DNA of 64,000 nt from JANYGA01 sp031420415. Lineage in GTDB: Bacteria > Vulcanimicrobiota > Vulcanimicrobiia > Vulcanimicrobiales > Vulcanimicrobiaceae. A program made the translations under genes and the position numbers. Below are positions 1 to 8,620 of this stretch, in pieces (the first letter of the stretch is position 1; every line of letters begins with the position of its first letter). The notes beneath the pieces are model-generated. The model did not search any database, was not told where the DNA came from, and worked only from the letters and a program-made list of their open reading frames with translations. The DNA is taken from contig JANOMT010000049.1 of NCBI GenBank assembly GCA_031420415.1, forward strand, positions 1-64,000, written 5' to 3'.

Positions 1-2
1 CG

Positions 3-308
3 TTTCTCCCCGGGGGCGAGATAGAGATAACGATCGATGACGACGCAATTTCAACCGACGGCGAACTTGCGAAGCCGGAAGTCATTCGTTGGAAGAACGT
101 CACTCATGCCTTCCATTCTTCTTCAGACATAATCATAACGCTCGAGGGTGGGTCGATCCTCTCGATCCCCGAGCGCGCGTTCGATGGTGAATGGGCAGTA
201 TTTTGGGACGAACTTCGGACGCATCTCACCGGAGCGCGCTATCTCATTCTGGGGAACCCTAGCAACAGCCGCTCGATTAAAAACACACTTCTGCGTACCG
301 GCGTGTGA
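3..308 (+). CDS. YcxB-like protein, C-terminal part (cut by window edge)
   Basis: An open frame enters from the left edge and ends at TGA 306-308, giving 101 visible residues. The segment with SSSDIIITLEGG followed by ILSIPERAF and a W/F-rich helix resembles the C-terminal domain of YcxB-like membrane-associated proteins, where an isoleucine-proline-x-arg-x-phe turn precedes a helix ending in a short tail. The N-terminal membrane part expected for the family lies outside the window. The assignment rests on this short motif only, so a different small-domain protein is possible. It converges on the minus-strand wax synthase remnant; the 92 bases between them hold nothing recognisable. Confidence 0.5.
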   Translation, partial: FLPGGEIEITIDDDAISTDGELAKPEVIRWKNVTHAFHSSSDIIITLEGGSILSIPERAFDGEWAVFWDELRTHLTGARYLILGNPSNSRSIKNTLLRTGV

Positions 309-400
309 TTCGCTATCGGCACCCGTGCAGGTGCCAACGACGTTGTTTGTAATTTTTGCGGCAACCGCGCCCACGCACCCGAACAGTACCTCGATTTCCC

Positions 401-1624
401 TTAGAATCGATTCCGCTTAACTCGCGGCCGCGGCTTCATGATGCTAGTTCGAATTGAATCCGATATCGGTGCGACTACGGCTGTCGTGGCGATGCCAACG
501 GCAATTTCGAGTTCTTCGAGGATCGCGGGTAAGAGACGCGTGATCACCGTGACGTCGGGAATAAGATTGGCTGCCGCGATAAGGCCAAAATCGAGTTCGT
601 CGCGATAGCTCGAGACGGTGATGTTGAGGCCGAGGCCGTGCGCGGCGATCGAGACCGGATAGAGATGCTGCAATTCGGCGCCCGCTGCAAAGAGCGTCAT
701 GCGCGGACCAACGACGTTGGAGACGACGACGTTTGCCGGCGGCGGCAAAACGAGAGAATCGCGAGCACTTGCGCGTAGATCGGGGCGCCCAGGATCGACG
801 AGTCGCTGCAGAGCGGCATCATCGTGCGAAACGGATCGATCAGTTCTTTCGATCGTTTCGCTTCGACGGCGATCGCGACGAGGCGCGCCTTGGGATCTTC
901 GATATCGCTTGCGAGCGAAGAGATCATCGCTATCACTTGATTCTCTTACGTCGTATCGCCGGGATTGCGTAGCGAGATCGGCACGAACGCCGTCATCGAC
1001 GTCGTCGGCAATGCGTTCTCGGCGATGAGGTACCGGCGTAGCGCCCCGCTCGAGATCGCGAGCACCACGTCGTTGAGCTTGACGTCGGCAGGGCTGATCC
1101 CGGCAAAACTACGCTCCGATGAAATCGCCCGATTGATCGGTGTCTTCGGCGAGGTGCGGCTCACGAGATCGCTCAAGATGCGCGGATCGACGAGCGTGCG
1201 TACCATCGGCGGAATCTCTTTGAGCACGTCGGGGAGCAGCGTCATCCACTTCAACGGTTGCTTGAGAAAATCGACGTACGATCGGACGAGTTTCGCGCCC
1301 GCATCGACGAGTTCGCTGCCGCTCTCGTGGCGAGCGGCGTCGTACCGCCATGACCGTCGGGCTTGAGATCGTAAATGATTTGTGCGAGTGCGGCGCCCGC
1401 GCCACCGTCGATGCACGCGTGATGGGCGCGCGCGGTTCGGCAACTTGCGCGGGCTCGAGCTTCCACTCCAGCATCGGGGCGCTCGCCATACGCGAAACGA
1501 TCACGTTTTTGAACGCCTCGTAGAAATCGTCAGCGTCATCGTCGGGAAGCGTGAAATACGCAAGGCTCCCGACGTGCATCGGCATCTCCGGCGTCTCCGC
1601 ATAGAGAAACGCGGCATCCACCAT
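401..1624 (-). pseudogene. Decayed wax ester synthase/diacylglycerol acyltransferase (WS/DGAT)
   Basis: Pieces of one WS/DGAT protein appear in order but in three reading frames. The N-terminus (DAAFLYAETPEMPMHVGSL) starts at ATG 1624. A frame change near 1440 leads to the acyltransferase active-site motif HHACIDGG. Another change near 1340 leads to the middle domain (VPISLRNPGDTT). An in-frame TAA follows at 946-948, and a final shift near 740 leads to SNVVGP and the GLNI/SYRDELDFGL tail. Only about 64 residues separate the start from HHxxxDG, against roughly 130 in intact enzymes, so about 60 codons are deleted. The enzyme would make wax esters or triacylglycerol from acyl-CoA. At least three frameshifts, one nonsense codon and a deletion in one gene, with intact neighbours, argue for true decay over sequencing error. 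Confidence 0.85.
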
Positions 1625-1637
1625 CCGGCGCGCGCTC

Positions 1638-2441
1638 TTAGAGCGGCAACACCATGCGTTTTGGATATGTGAACGCAAAAGGTCCGAGAAAATCGAACTT
1701 TGCGAACGAGCCTTCTTTTAGCGCGACACGATCCGCGACTGCCCAGAGTGCCGACGGATTCGACCCGAGCCCGATATGGCTCGCGTAGACTTCGATATTT
1801 TCCGCATTATCGAAATCGTCGTTGAGGCATGTGCGCCAATTGACGATGCCGTCGGTGCGTGTGTAGATCGACGTGGTCGGAACCGGAAGTCGACCCGCGA
1901 GTCGCTCGAGCTCGCCTGGCGGCGTGGTCTCAACACTCTCACCTGAGAAAAATTTATAGAGTTCGTTTGCATTGGTGGCGCGGGCGTCGCCCGAGAAAGG
2001 GCTCCCCAGCGTGATCACTTGACGGACCATCTCGGGATGTTCGAGCGCCATATCGCGGGCATAGATTCCACCGAGGCTCCAACCGACGACCGATACCTTG
2101 CGTCCCGTTTTCGCATGGATCCGCCCGAGTAACTTTGCGAGCGCCACGCGCTTTTTCTGGACGCCGCCGAGATTTCGGCCGAGCTCCCAGCCGTAGCTAT
2201 CGTATCCGAGCACGCGCAGGTAGCGTCGCAAGAACTCCGTCGACACATCTCCCGCAAGGAATCCCGGCAAGACGAGGACGGGATGGCCGTCACCCTTTTC
2301 GGCCTGCATCAACGCAGGCAACGTTGCGATGCCCAGACCGAACTCCGCAACCCAGCGCCATTCCGCAAGTAATAGGAGCCGGGAAGGCCTTCTTAACCGC
2401 GCATTCGCGTCCTTAAGCCCCGGGGCTCTCTGCTCGATCAC
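1638..2441 (-). CDS. Alpha/beta hydrolase, lipase-like
   Basis: This 267-residue protein has an oxyanion-type strand (VLVLPGFLAGD, about 55-65) and a nucleophile elbow GWSLGG with Ser122, followed by TLGSPFSG, typical of PGAP1/lipase-like alpha/beta hydrolases. A late histidine (YASHIGLG) is the probable catalytic base. The substrate is probably an acyl ester or stored lipid, inferred from its place between the DUF6489 gene (7 bases upstream) and the WS/DGAT remnant downstream. No signal peptide is evident, so a cytoplasmic location is likely. The gene itself looks intact even though its downstream lipid partner has decayed. Confidence 0.8.
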   Translation of the reverse strand: MIEQRAPGLKDANARLRRPSRLLLLAEWRWVAEFGLGIATLPALMQAEKGDGHPVLVLPGFLAGDVSTEFLRRYLRVLGYDSYGWELGRNLGGVQKKRVALAKLLGRIHAKTGRKVSVVGWSLGGIYARDMALEHPEMVRQVITLGSPFSGDARATNANELYKFFSGESVETTPPGELERLAGRLPVPTTSIYTRTDGIVNWRTCLNDDFDNAENIEVYASHIGLGSNPSALWAVADRVALKEGSFAKFDFLGPFAFTYPKRMVLPL

Positions 2442-2448
2442 CGTAAAA

Positions 2449-2709
2449 TTATTCGGTATCGCGCCCCGTTGCCCGCTTCGTGGCAGAGCGCATCAAGCTT
2501 CCGACAGTCTTGAGATACTGCTCGGACGCCTGCGGAATCACGCCCAACCACATCTTGACGATGCCTTCCGCCGACATCGACGATGCCGCTTCGAGCATCT
2601 GTTTCTCGACGCGATCGAGGACGGATTTTTGCAACGGCCCCAGGTCCGGAAGGCCCAAGAGCGTTCGCGCCTCTTCGGGTGTGCAATCGAGTTCGAACTG
2701 AAACTTCAA
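2449..2709 (-). CDS. DUF6489 family protein
   Basis: An 86-residue protein opening with MKFQFELDCTPEEARTLLGL, the hallmark start of DUF6489 proteins: an amphipathic segment followed by the CTPEEAR.LLGLPD signature. The rest is helical and ends in a basic tail. Family members occur near PHA and lipid metabolism genes in several phyla; no biochemical function is established to my knowledge. It is the first gene of a minus-strand unit leading into the lipase-like hydrolase and stands divergent to the PHA synthase operon, with about 120 bases between the two start regions. A granule- or membrane-surface role would fit, but that is inference. Confidence 0.75.
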   Translation of the reverse strand: MKFQFELDCTPEEARTLLGLPDLGPLQKSVLDRVEKQMLEAASSMSAEGIVKMWLGVIPQASEQYLKTVGSLMRSATKRATGRDTE

Positions 2710-2830
2710 CGGGTGCCTTCCGACAACGGCGGTGCTTTGTTTCTTTCTTTATGGTCGGTAGAAACGAACCTTCGCCCGTCACACGACGTACCGTGCGGGA
2801 ATGGTTCCTGACAATGCGAACGGGGGCGCT

Positions 2831-3199
2831 ATGGCCGATAGAACTTCCGACCCTCTCGCACCATGGCGCGATCTGGTCAACCAGTGGGAAAAAGGTATCA
2901 ATACCCTCGCCAACACCACGATGGGCTCCGATCAATTTAGCGGCAGCGTCAATACGGCGATGAACCTTTCGCTGCGGATGCAGCAAAAGATGAGCGAGGC
3001 GATGGCGACGTATCTCACGACGCTCAATTTGCCGAGTAAAGCCGACATCACCGCGGTGAGCGAACGACTCGCCTCGATCGAAGCGCGACTCGACCAAATC
3101 GCGTCGCTTGCGGAGACGGCCGTGCGCGCCATGGCGACGACGACCGACCGCGTCGACGTCTCGCCACCGCGCACCAAAAAACCACCGAACGCGTCCTGA
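2831..3199 (+). CDS. PhaE/phasin-like small subunit preceding PHA synthase
   Basis: A 122-residue, mostly helical protein starting at ATG 2831 (MADRTSDPLAPWRDLVNQWE). An in-frame ATG at 2801 is possible, but the G-rich stretch just before 2831 is the better ribosome site. The pattern of a W..L...WE N-terminus, an amphipathic centre, a coiled-coil-like ISAVSERLASIEARLDQI-type segment and a disordered Pro/Lys tail resembles PhaE/PhaR partners of class III/IV PHA synthases. It is far shorter than classical PhaE (about 350 residues). Its stop overlaps the phaC start as TGATG, so the two are translationally coupled. A PHA synthase partner role is therefore likely; the exact family is uncertain. 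Confidence 0.65.
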   Translation: MADRTSDPLAPWRDLVNQWEKGINTLANTTMGSDQFSGSVNTAMNLSLRMQQKMSEAMATYLTTLNLPSKADITAVSERLASIEARLDQIASLAETAVRAMATTTDRVDVSPPRTKKPPNAS

Positions 3200-4266
3200 T
3201 GGCTTCGCGAACTCCGGTTGCCGACCGCATCGGCCTCGAGGTCGAGCGCGCAATCCAACGTCGCATCAAAGGTGTCGACTATATCGCTTCCCCCGCGCCC
3301 GTCGTCGGCGTGACGCCCAAAGACGTCATCTATAAAGCGGGGACCGTCAACCTCTACCATTATAAGCCGATCGCAGATGAGATCTATCGCGTCCCGATCC
3401 TCATCGTGATGGCGACTTCCAATCGTGGTTATATCCTCGACCTCGCGCCGCAACAAAGCTTCGTCGAGTTTTTACTCAAACGCGGCTACGACGTCTACAT
3501 GCTCGATTGGAGCGCACCGGGACGTGAAGAGCACACGCTCACCTTCGAAGATTATACGCAGCGCTTTATTCCCGATTGCGTGCGCCGCGTGCAAGAGCGC
3601 TCGGGCGAAACCGACGTGACGATGCTCGGCTATTGCATGGGCGGCGTCCTTTCGACGATCTACTTATCGACCACACCCGATAGTCAGGTCAAGAATCTCG
3701 TCTGTTTCACGACGCCGATCGATTTCTCGCAGATGGAACTCTTCAATAAATGGTCGGATCGCCGCTACTTCGATGTCGATCGCCTGGTCGACACGACGGG
3801 AAACGTGCCATCGGAACTGCTCTTCGCATCGTTCGAAGCGTTGCGGCCCGCATCGCGGATCGCGTCGCAGATTCGGCTCTGGGAAGATATCTGGAACGAC
3901 GAATACGTTCGGTCGTATCGCATGTTCGAGCGGTGGTCGAACGATATGCTCCCAATCGCGGGCGAATATTTCCGCCAGACGATCAAAAAGCTCGTTTGGA
4001 AAAACGGACTCTTCACGGGCGACCTCGAGGTCGGTGGCAGAAAAGTGGATCTCGCAAATATTACGGTTCCGATGCTTCATGTGCTCGCCGAACACGATCA
4101 CATCGTGCCGCTGACCGCCGCGCAACCACTCATCGCGCGCGTATCGTCGACGGATAAGAGCGAATACATCATCAAAGGCGGCCACGTGAGCATCGTCGCG
4201 GGCGCGAACGCGCAGCACCGACTCTGGCCCAAACTCGACGCTTGGCTCGGAGGCCGCTCCATATGA
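3199..4266 (+). CDS. phaC: Class III poly(3-hydroxyalkanoate) synthase PhaC
   Basis: This 355-residue protein polymerises (R)-3-hydroxyacyl-CoA into PHA on the granule surface. The lipase-like box is GYCMGG with catalytic Cys146. The acid and base are Asp300 (AEHDHIVP) and His329 (GGHVSI), almost the same positions as Cys149/Asp302/His331 of the Allochromatium class III enzyme, and the length also matches class III. MLDWSAPGRE near 101-110 and the W-rich WSDRRYFDVD region are typical. Translation is coupled to the upstream small subunit (TGATG), and the end overlaps the GNAT gene (ATGA). The gene heads a run GNAT-SDR-MaoC on the same strand. Confidence 0.95.
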   Translation: MASRTPVADRIGLEVERAIQRRIKGVDYIASPAPVVGVTPKDVIYKAGTVNLYHYKPIADEIYRVPILIVMATSNRGYILDLAPQQSFVEFLLKRGYDVYMLDWSAPGREEHTLTFEDYTQRFIPDCVRRVQERSGETDVTMLGYCMGGVLSTIYLSTTPDSQVKNLVCFTTPIDFSQMELFNKWSDRRYFDVDRLVDTTGNVPSELLFASFEALRPASRIASQIRLWEDIWNDEYVRSYRMFERWSNDMLPIAGEYFRQTIKKLVWKNGLFTGDLEVGGRKVDLANITVPMLHVLAEHDHIVPLTAAQPLIARVSSTDKSEYIIKGGHVSIVAGANAQHRLWPKLDAWLGGRSI

Positions 4267-4862
4267 TCGACGATCTCGCGCGCTCGTATCCGCGCACGCT
4301 CGACCTCGGCGGCGCGACGATCGATATCAGCTACATGCGCCCCGGTGATGAAGATGCCGTCATGGCCTTCGCGCGCGGATTACCGGCGCACGATCTGCTC
4401 TTCTTACCGCGCGATATCACGCATCCAAAAGTGCTCGCGGCGTGGACGCGCGAGATCGAACGCGGCGCGATGACGACGTTGCTCGCACGCGACGGCGACA
4501 TCGTCGTCGGTTGCGCGACGATCGCACGCGAACCGCTCTCGTGGTCGGCGCACGTCGGCGAGCTGCGCGTCGTCGTCGCCGCGTCGCTGCGCGGCAAGAA
4601 ACTCGGTCGCGTGCTTTCCCAAGATTGCTTCGCGATCGCGGTTTCGATGGGCATCGAAAAGATGACGGCGCAAATGACCGTCGATCAAAGCGGCGCGATC
4701 GCCGTCTTCGAATCGATGGGCTATCGCGCGGAAGCGCTCCTGCGCGATCACGTAAAAGATCACGACGGCGTCACGCACGATATCGCCATTCTCTCACACG
4801 ACGTCGCGCGCGTCGCGTCGCGGCTCGATGCCTACGGCCTCGGCGAAACGTTGCAGCCGTAG
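4263..4862 (+). CDS. GNAT family N-acetyltransferase in PHA operon
   Basis: Start chosen at ATG 4263, which overlaps the phaC stop (ATGA); this gives 199 residues. The fold is GNAT: an N-terminal strand (TIDISYMRPGDEDAVMAFARGL), a central GELRVVVAASLRGKKLGRVL acetyl-CoA loop (R/Q-x-x-G-x-G/A type), and a C-terminal AVFESMGYRAEALLRDHVKD strand pair. The acceptor is unknown. Coupling to phaC is unusual and suggests acetylation of a PHA enzyme or CoA-level control, which is inference. The next gene (SDR) begins one base after its stop. No extra domains are visible. Confidence 0.8.
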   Translation: MIDDLARSYPRTLDLGGATIDISYMRPGDEDAVMAFARGLPAHDLLFLPRDITHPKVLAAWTREIERGAMTTLLARDGDIVVGCATIAREPLSWSAHVGELRVVVAASLRGKKLGRVLSQDCFAIAVSMGIEKMTAQMTVDQSGAIAVFESMGYRAEALLRDHVKDHDGVTHDIAILSHDVARVASRLDAYGLGETLQP

Positions 4863-4863
4863 C

Positions 4864-5613
4864 ATGACCGACCTCTCGGGTCGCACCGCGCTCGTGACCG
4901 GCGCGTCGAGTGGGCTCGGCGCGCATTTCGCGCGAGTCTTACACGATGCCGGCGCGACGGTCGTCCTCGCCGCACGACGCGTCGCTCGCATGGATGCTGC
5001 GGTCGCCACATTCGGCAAGCGCGCGCATACGATCGCGATGGACGTTGCCGACGAAGCCTCGATTCTCGCGGGCTTCGAACGCATCGAAGCGAGCGTCGGC
5101 ACCTGCGACATCATCGTCAATAACGCCGGTATCAGCGGCGATGCCTTCGCGCTCAAGATGCCGACCGAACAATGGGATCGCGTTATCGATATCAATCTCC
5201 GCGCGCCGTTCATCATCGCGCGTGAAGGCGCGAAACGCCTCGCCGCCGCCAAGAAGCCGGGGAGTATCATCAACGTCGCCTCGGTCCTGGGTTTGCGCGG
5301 ATCGCCGCAAGTCGCGGCATACATGGCGAGTAAGGCCGGGCTCATCCACCTCACGCACGCGCTCGCGCTCGAGTTCGCGCGATATCGCATTCGCGTCAAC
5401 GCGATCGCACCGGGCTACTTCAAGACCGAAATATCGGCCGACTTTCTCGAAAGCGAACACGGCCAGGCACTCGTCGCACGCATTCCGCAGCGCGCGATCG
5501 GCGAGCTGGAGCATCTCACGGGCCCACTCTTGCTCCTGGCGAGCGATGCGGGTGCCTACATGACGGGCAGCATCGTCGTCGTCGACGGCGGCCTCTCGAT
5601 CAACAGTCTCTAA
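4864..5613 (+). CDS. SDR-family 3-oxoacyl reductase (acetoacetyl-CoA reductase-like)
   Basis: A 249-residue classical short-chain dehydrogenase. It has the cofactor motif TGASSGLG (12-19), NNAG (87-90), catalytic Ser140, Tyr153 and Lys157 (YMASK), and the IAPGYFKTE segment after the active site. The start at ATG 4864 lies one base after the GNAT stop. In this operon the enzyme would reduce a 3-ketoacyl-CoA to the (R)-3-hydroxyacyl-CoA used by PhaC. A general SDR role cannot be excluded, because the NADPH-specific arginine after beta-2 (AARRVAR) is suggestive but not decisive. Confidence 0.85.
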   Translation: MTDLSGRTALVTGASSGLGAHFARVLHDAGATVVLAARRVARMDAAVATFGKRAHTIAMDVADEASILAGFERIEASVGTCDIIVNNAGISGDAFALKMPTEQWDRVIDINLRAPFIIAREGAKRLAAAKKPGSIINVASVLGLRGSPQVAAYMASKAGLIHLTHALALEFARYRIRVNAIAPGYFKTEISADFLESEHGQALVARIPQRAIGELEHLTGPLLLLASDAGAYMTGSIVVVDGGLSINSL

Positions 5614-5626
5614 GCGCCGGAGCACC

Positions 5627-6103
5627 ATGCCAAACGAACCGATCGCCTTCGCGAACGTCGCCGCACTCGAAGCCGCGACCGCCGCGAAGACCGTGCTCGC
5701 GAGCGACTGGCATACGATCGATCAGGCGACGATCGATGCATTTGCCGAGGCGACGGGCGATCGGCAATGGATTCACAGCGATCCTGCGCGCGCGGCGCGT
5801 GAATCGCCCTATGGTACGACGATCGCGCACGGTTTGCTCTCCCTCGCTCTCTTACCGATGATGATCGGGGAAGCGTTCACGATCCAATCGGCAACGATGT
5901 CGATCAACTACGGCTTCGATCGCGTCCGCTTCGTCTCGCCCGTGCCGGTCGACGCGAGGCTCCGCGCGACGTTCGTTCTCGCGAAGGTGGAACGCATACC
6001 GGCGGGCTTCCGGATGACGTGGAATGTGACGCTCGAGATCGCGGGTGGCGCGAAGCCTGCCCTCGTCGCGCAGTGGATCGCCCAGATTATCGAGCGTGCG
6101 TGA
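5627..6103 (+). CDS. MaoC-like (R)-specific enoyl-CoA hydratase
   Basis: This 158-residue hot-dog fold protein has the hydratase motif ATGDRQWIHSDPARA, with Asp45 and His50 as the catalytic pair, followed by the AHGLLSLALLPMM helix and a NYGFDRVRF strand. It resembles the NodN/MaoC branch, related to PhaJ. It would hydrate trans-2-enoyl-CoA to (R)-3-hydroxyacyl-CoA, feeding PhaC from beta-oxidation; this follows from the family and position. It lies 13 bases after the SDR gene and its 3' end overlaps the convergent lipoprotein gene by 17 bases. Confidence 0.85.
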   Translation: MPNEPIAFANVAALEAATAAKTVLASDWHTIDQATIDAFAEATGDRQWIHSDPARAARESPYGTTIAHGLLSLALLPMMIGEAFTIQSATMSINYGFDRVRFVSPVPVDARLRATFVLAKVERIPAGFRMTWNVTLEIAGGAKPALVAQWIAQIIERA

Positions 6104-6521
6104 TCGCCGCGTACAACGGTGCGTAGCCGTGGTACGTGCCGAAGGTCAAGGGAAAGACGGGAACGTTACCCTTGAGAAAAAGCGTATTTCCCGGCGGCGG
6201 CGCGATGTAGGCCCCCGTAGGACCCGTCTGAACCGAGAGGACGATCGCGTTCGTGCGATCGTAGAAATCGACACGAAGGACGGTACCGAGTTTTGCGCTT
6301 CCATCAGTCGGTACGAATCCCGTGCGCTCGGCATTATACGCGCGGACGACGCGCGCGATATCGTCCGGTCGCCGGATCTCTCGATCTTTCGACGCGTTGA
6401 CATAATCGTGCACGTGCACGTGCGCGATCGTTCGCGGCTCGACTGACGGCAACGTCGTATACGAACAGCCGCCGAGGACGCTCAACGAATAAACGAATGG
6501 GAAGAAAAAAACTCGCCGCAT
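6087..6521 (-). CDS. Predicted lipoprotein of unknown function
   Basis: A 144-residue protein with a type II signal peptide: basic MRR, hydrophobic FFFPFVYSLSVL, and lipobox LGGC with Cys19 as the lipidation site. The mature part contains a His-rich short stretch (HVHVHDY) and a beta-rich core (VLRVDFYDRTNAIVLSVQ). I do not recognise a family. It is probably anchored in a periplasm-facing membrane. It lies downstream of the phasin gene on the same strand with a 39-base gap, so co-transcription is possible, and it converges with the MaoC gene. Confidence 0.65.
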   Translation of the reverse strand: MRRVFFFPFVYSLSVLGGCSYTTLPSVEPRTIAHVHVHDYVNASKDREIRRPDDIARVVRAYNAERTGFVPTDGSAKLGTVLRVDFYDRTNAIVLSVQTGPTGAYIAPPPGNTLFLKGNVPVFPLTFGTYHGYAPLYAAITHAR

Positions 6522-6560
6522 ATCGATACGACGAGTTTCTCCGACCGGGTGGTCGTTATC

Positions 6561-7166
6561 CTATTTTTTCTCAGGCGCGTTGAACATCGTGCGCAGCATC
6601 TCAACATTCGAGCGCACGCGGTCGGTCGCGATGTCGAAGATTTGGGCTTGCGACTTTTGCGCTGCTTCCGCCATTTCGCGCATCCCTTCGAGCGTGCGTG
6701 AAAGCGAACTCGAGATCAGTTCGCGCTCTTTGGCCGCGACATCGCCCAGGCTATCGCCGGGTTTCCGTGCCGTAAGCGCATCGCGGAGTTGATCGAGCGA
6801 TGACTTGAGGAGTTCCGCTTGCTTTGAGGTGATCGTCTGCGCGCTACCGAGCGCGACTGAGGTGGCCTGGGAGACCGCATCGATATCATCGTGGCGTGCC
6901 TCGACATAGGCGTCCATATCGAATCGCGGTAACGACGCGCCCTTGAACATGTCGCGGATACGGTCGGCAGCGGACGACATGGCATCGGTCGTCTGACGCG
7001 TGGCGTTCTGGAACGCTTCGCTACTTTTCTCACTGGCCGACGTGTACGCATTCGTACTCGTCTTCACGGCATCGGAAATATCTTCGGCCGGTGTCTTTTT
7101 GGTCGTGTCGGCAACGGTTTCCGTCACTTTTTTCTCGGGCTTTCCGACCTTTTTTCTACTGTTCAT
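6561..7166 (-). CDS. Phasin family protein (PHA granule coat)
   Basis: A 201-residue protein with a Lys/Thr-rich disordered N-terminus (about 1-45), then a long amphipathic helical region rich in Ala, Ser, Gln and Thr (for example SKQAELLKSSLDQLRDAL and RTLEGMREMAEAAQKSQ), typical of phasin domains that coat PHA granules. AAGGAG lies 10 bases before the ATG, a strong ribosome site. It is on the opposite strand from the phaC operon, separated by the lipoprotein gene. Only the helical phasin-like pattern supports the call, but the PHA context makes it strong. Confidence 0.85.
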   Translation of the reverse strand: MNSRKKVGKPEKKVTETVADTTKKTPAEDISDAVKTSTNAYTSASEKSSEAFQNATRQTTDAMSSAADRIRDMFKGASLPRFDMDAYVEARHDDIDAVSQATSVALGSAQTITSKQAELLKSSLDQLRDALTARKPGDSLGDVAAKERELISSSLSRTLEGMREMAEAAQKSQAQIFDIATDRVRSNVEMLRTMFNAPEKK

Positions 7167-7190
7167 CGTGGCAGGCTCCTTAAAAGATTT

Positions 7191-8183
7191 CTAAGAGGGA
7201 TCATTGTTGATTATTTTGTCAGTAACTTTTCTGTCGACGGTAGCGAGTCCCTTCGCATGACCGATGGCCCCGCGCAAGATCGAGCCGGCCTCTGCGACTG
7301 CCGTGCGGCTCCCCTCGAGCATACCCGAGTAATTGAAAAACCCATGGATCATGCCGGGGTACGTCTTGACCGTCGTTGGAACACCCGACGCCTCAAGCTT
7401 CTGCGCGTAGGCATGTGCCTCGTCGTAAAGCGGATCGCATTCGGCGATGAGGAGATGCGCGGGTGGCAGTCCTCGATGCGAGGGCGCGTGGAGCACGCGG
7501 TGGCGAACGTCGTTGCGAAATGCATCGGGAACGTACTGAGTCGTAAACCACTTACAGAGATCGAGCGTGAGAAGGTGGCCCTCGCCATACTTCGTGTAGG
7601 ATTCGCGCGACGTGTCGCCGTCGGTCGTGGGATAGATCAAGAGTTGGAATTTGATATGCGGCCCGTCGACGTCGCGTGCGAGGATCGCGACCGACGTCGC
7701 GAGGTTACCGCCCGCGCTATCCCCGCCAACAGCCAAGCGCTCCGGATCGCCCCCGAACGACGCGGCGTTCTTCGAGATCCATTCCGTCGCCGCGTAGCAG
7801 TCTTCGAGACCCGCGGGAAACGGATGCTCGGGCGCGAGCCGGTAATCGACGGAAACGACGATGCAACCGCTCGCGTTCGTGAGTGCACGAAGGGTGGAAT
7901 CGTACCCCGCGAGGCTTCCGATCGTGAACCCGCCTCCGTGGAAGAACGCGAGAACGCCGAATGGCCCCGAGCCATCGGGAATGTAGGCGATCGCGGGAAT
8001 CGTTCCGCCGGGCCCGGGAATCTCGAGATGACGGAGGCCCGCGACGGGTTGCGCCGGGCCCGCGAATCGGACATTCATCATCTCCGAGGCCTCGCGGGCA
8101 GCCGCGATCGGCACCTCCCAGATGGGCGGTCGCCCCAGCGACGCGAGAAAATCGAGCAGCGATTTTGCTTGTGGATCGAGCAT
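7191..8183 (-). CDS. Alpha/beta hydrolase fold-3 esterase (HSL family)
   Basis: Start taken at ATG 8183, which has GAAGG six bases upstream and avoids running into the VOC gene; this gives 330 residues. Diagnostic features are the oxyanion motif HGGG (82-85), DYRLAPEHPFPA (113-124) and the nucleophile GDSAGG with Ser156. The acid and base are probably in DPLYDEA and GMIHGFFN. Members hydrolyse short-chain carboxyl esters; the physiological substrate is unknown. It ends 24 bases before the phasin start, so it may be co-expressed with the PHA granule gene. Confidence 0.88.
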   Translation of the reverse strand: MLDPQAKSLLDFLASLGRPPIWEVPIAAAREASEMMNVRFAGPAQPVAGLRHLEIPGPGGTIPAIAYIPDGSGPFGVLAFFHGGGFTIGSLAGYDSTLRALTNASGCIVVSVDYRLAPEHPFPAGLEDCYAATEWISKNAASFGGDPERLAVGGDSAGGNLATSVAILARDVDGPHIKFQLLIYPTTDGDTSRESYTKYGEGHLLTLDLCKWFTTQYVPDAFRNDVRHRVLHAPSHRGLPPAHLLIAECDPLYDEAHAYAQKLEASGVPTTVKTYPGMIHGFFNYSGMLEGSRTAVAEAGSILRGAIGHAKGLATVDRKVTDKIINNDPS

Positions 8184-8197
8184 GTGACCTTCGTTCG

Positions 8198-8560
8198 TTA
8201 CGATGCGGCGTTTGCTTTGGCTTGATGTAGCCAAATCGTATTACCATCGGGATCGGTGAACCCGGAGATCGAGCACGTCGGCGTTTCGAACGGCTCGCTC
8301 GATGCGATCCCGTGTTCCTGGAGTACCGAACGAAATGCGGCGAGATCGTCGATCTCGAGCGAGAGCGATTGTGCGGTGCCGGCTTTACCGCACTGTTCGA
8401 AATTTCCGATGCCGAACGTCGCGCCCGCGATCTCGAACTCGACCCAATACGGAAGATCGAGTCCATGCTTTTTTAATCCGACGACGTGTGAGTAGAACGC
8501 GACGGCGCGTGGCACATCGGTGACGGGGTACATAACGAAGGCGATTGCAGAGATTGCCAT
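8198..8560 (-). CDS. VOC superfamily (glyoxalase/dioxygenase-like) protein
   Basis: A 120-residue single-domain vicinal-oxygen-chelate protein with two beta-alpha-beta-beta-beta modules. The first runs AIAFVMYPVTDVPRAVAFYSHVVGL, and the second ends in TCSISGFTDPDGNTIWLHQ, the family's closing signature. The usual metal ligands are only partly conserved, so a binding or resistance role is as likely as glyoxalase activity. It lies 14 bases upstream of the esterase start, on the same strand, so the two probably form an operon. Confidence 0.8.
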   Translation of the reverse strand: MAISAIAFVMYPVTDVPRAVAFYSHVVGLKKHGLDLPYWVEFEIAGATFGIGNFEQCGKAGTAQSLSLEIDDLAAFRSVLQEHGIASSEPFETPTCSISGFTDPDGNTIWLHQAKANAAS

Positions 8561-8620
8561 CTTCGTTTCATTCGATTCAATGGAGACGCGGCCTTGGACG
8601 ACACTTCATTTACGGCGAAC

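Noticed and set aside
401..1624. Wax synthase frameshifts as sequencing errors
   Set aside because: A missing stretch of about 60 codons and an in-frame stop cannot be explained by a few base-call errors, and neighbouring genes are intact.
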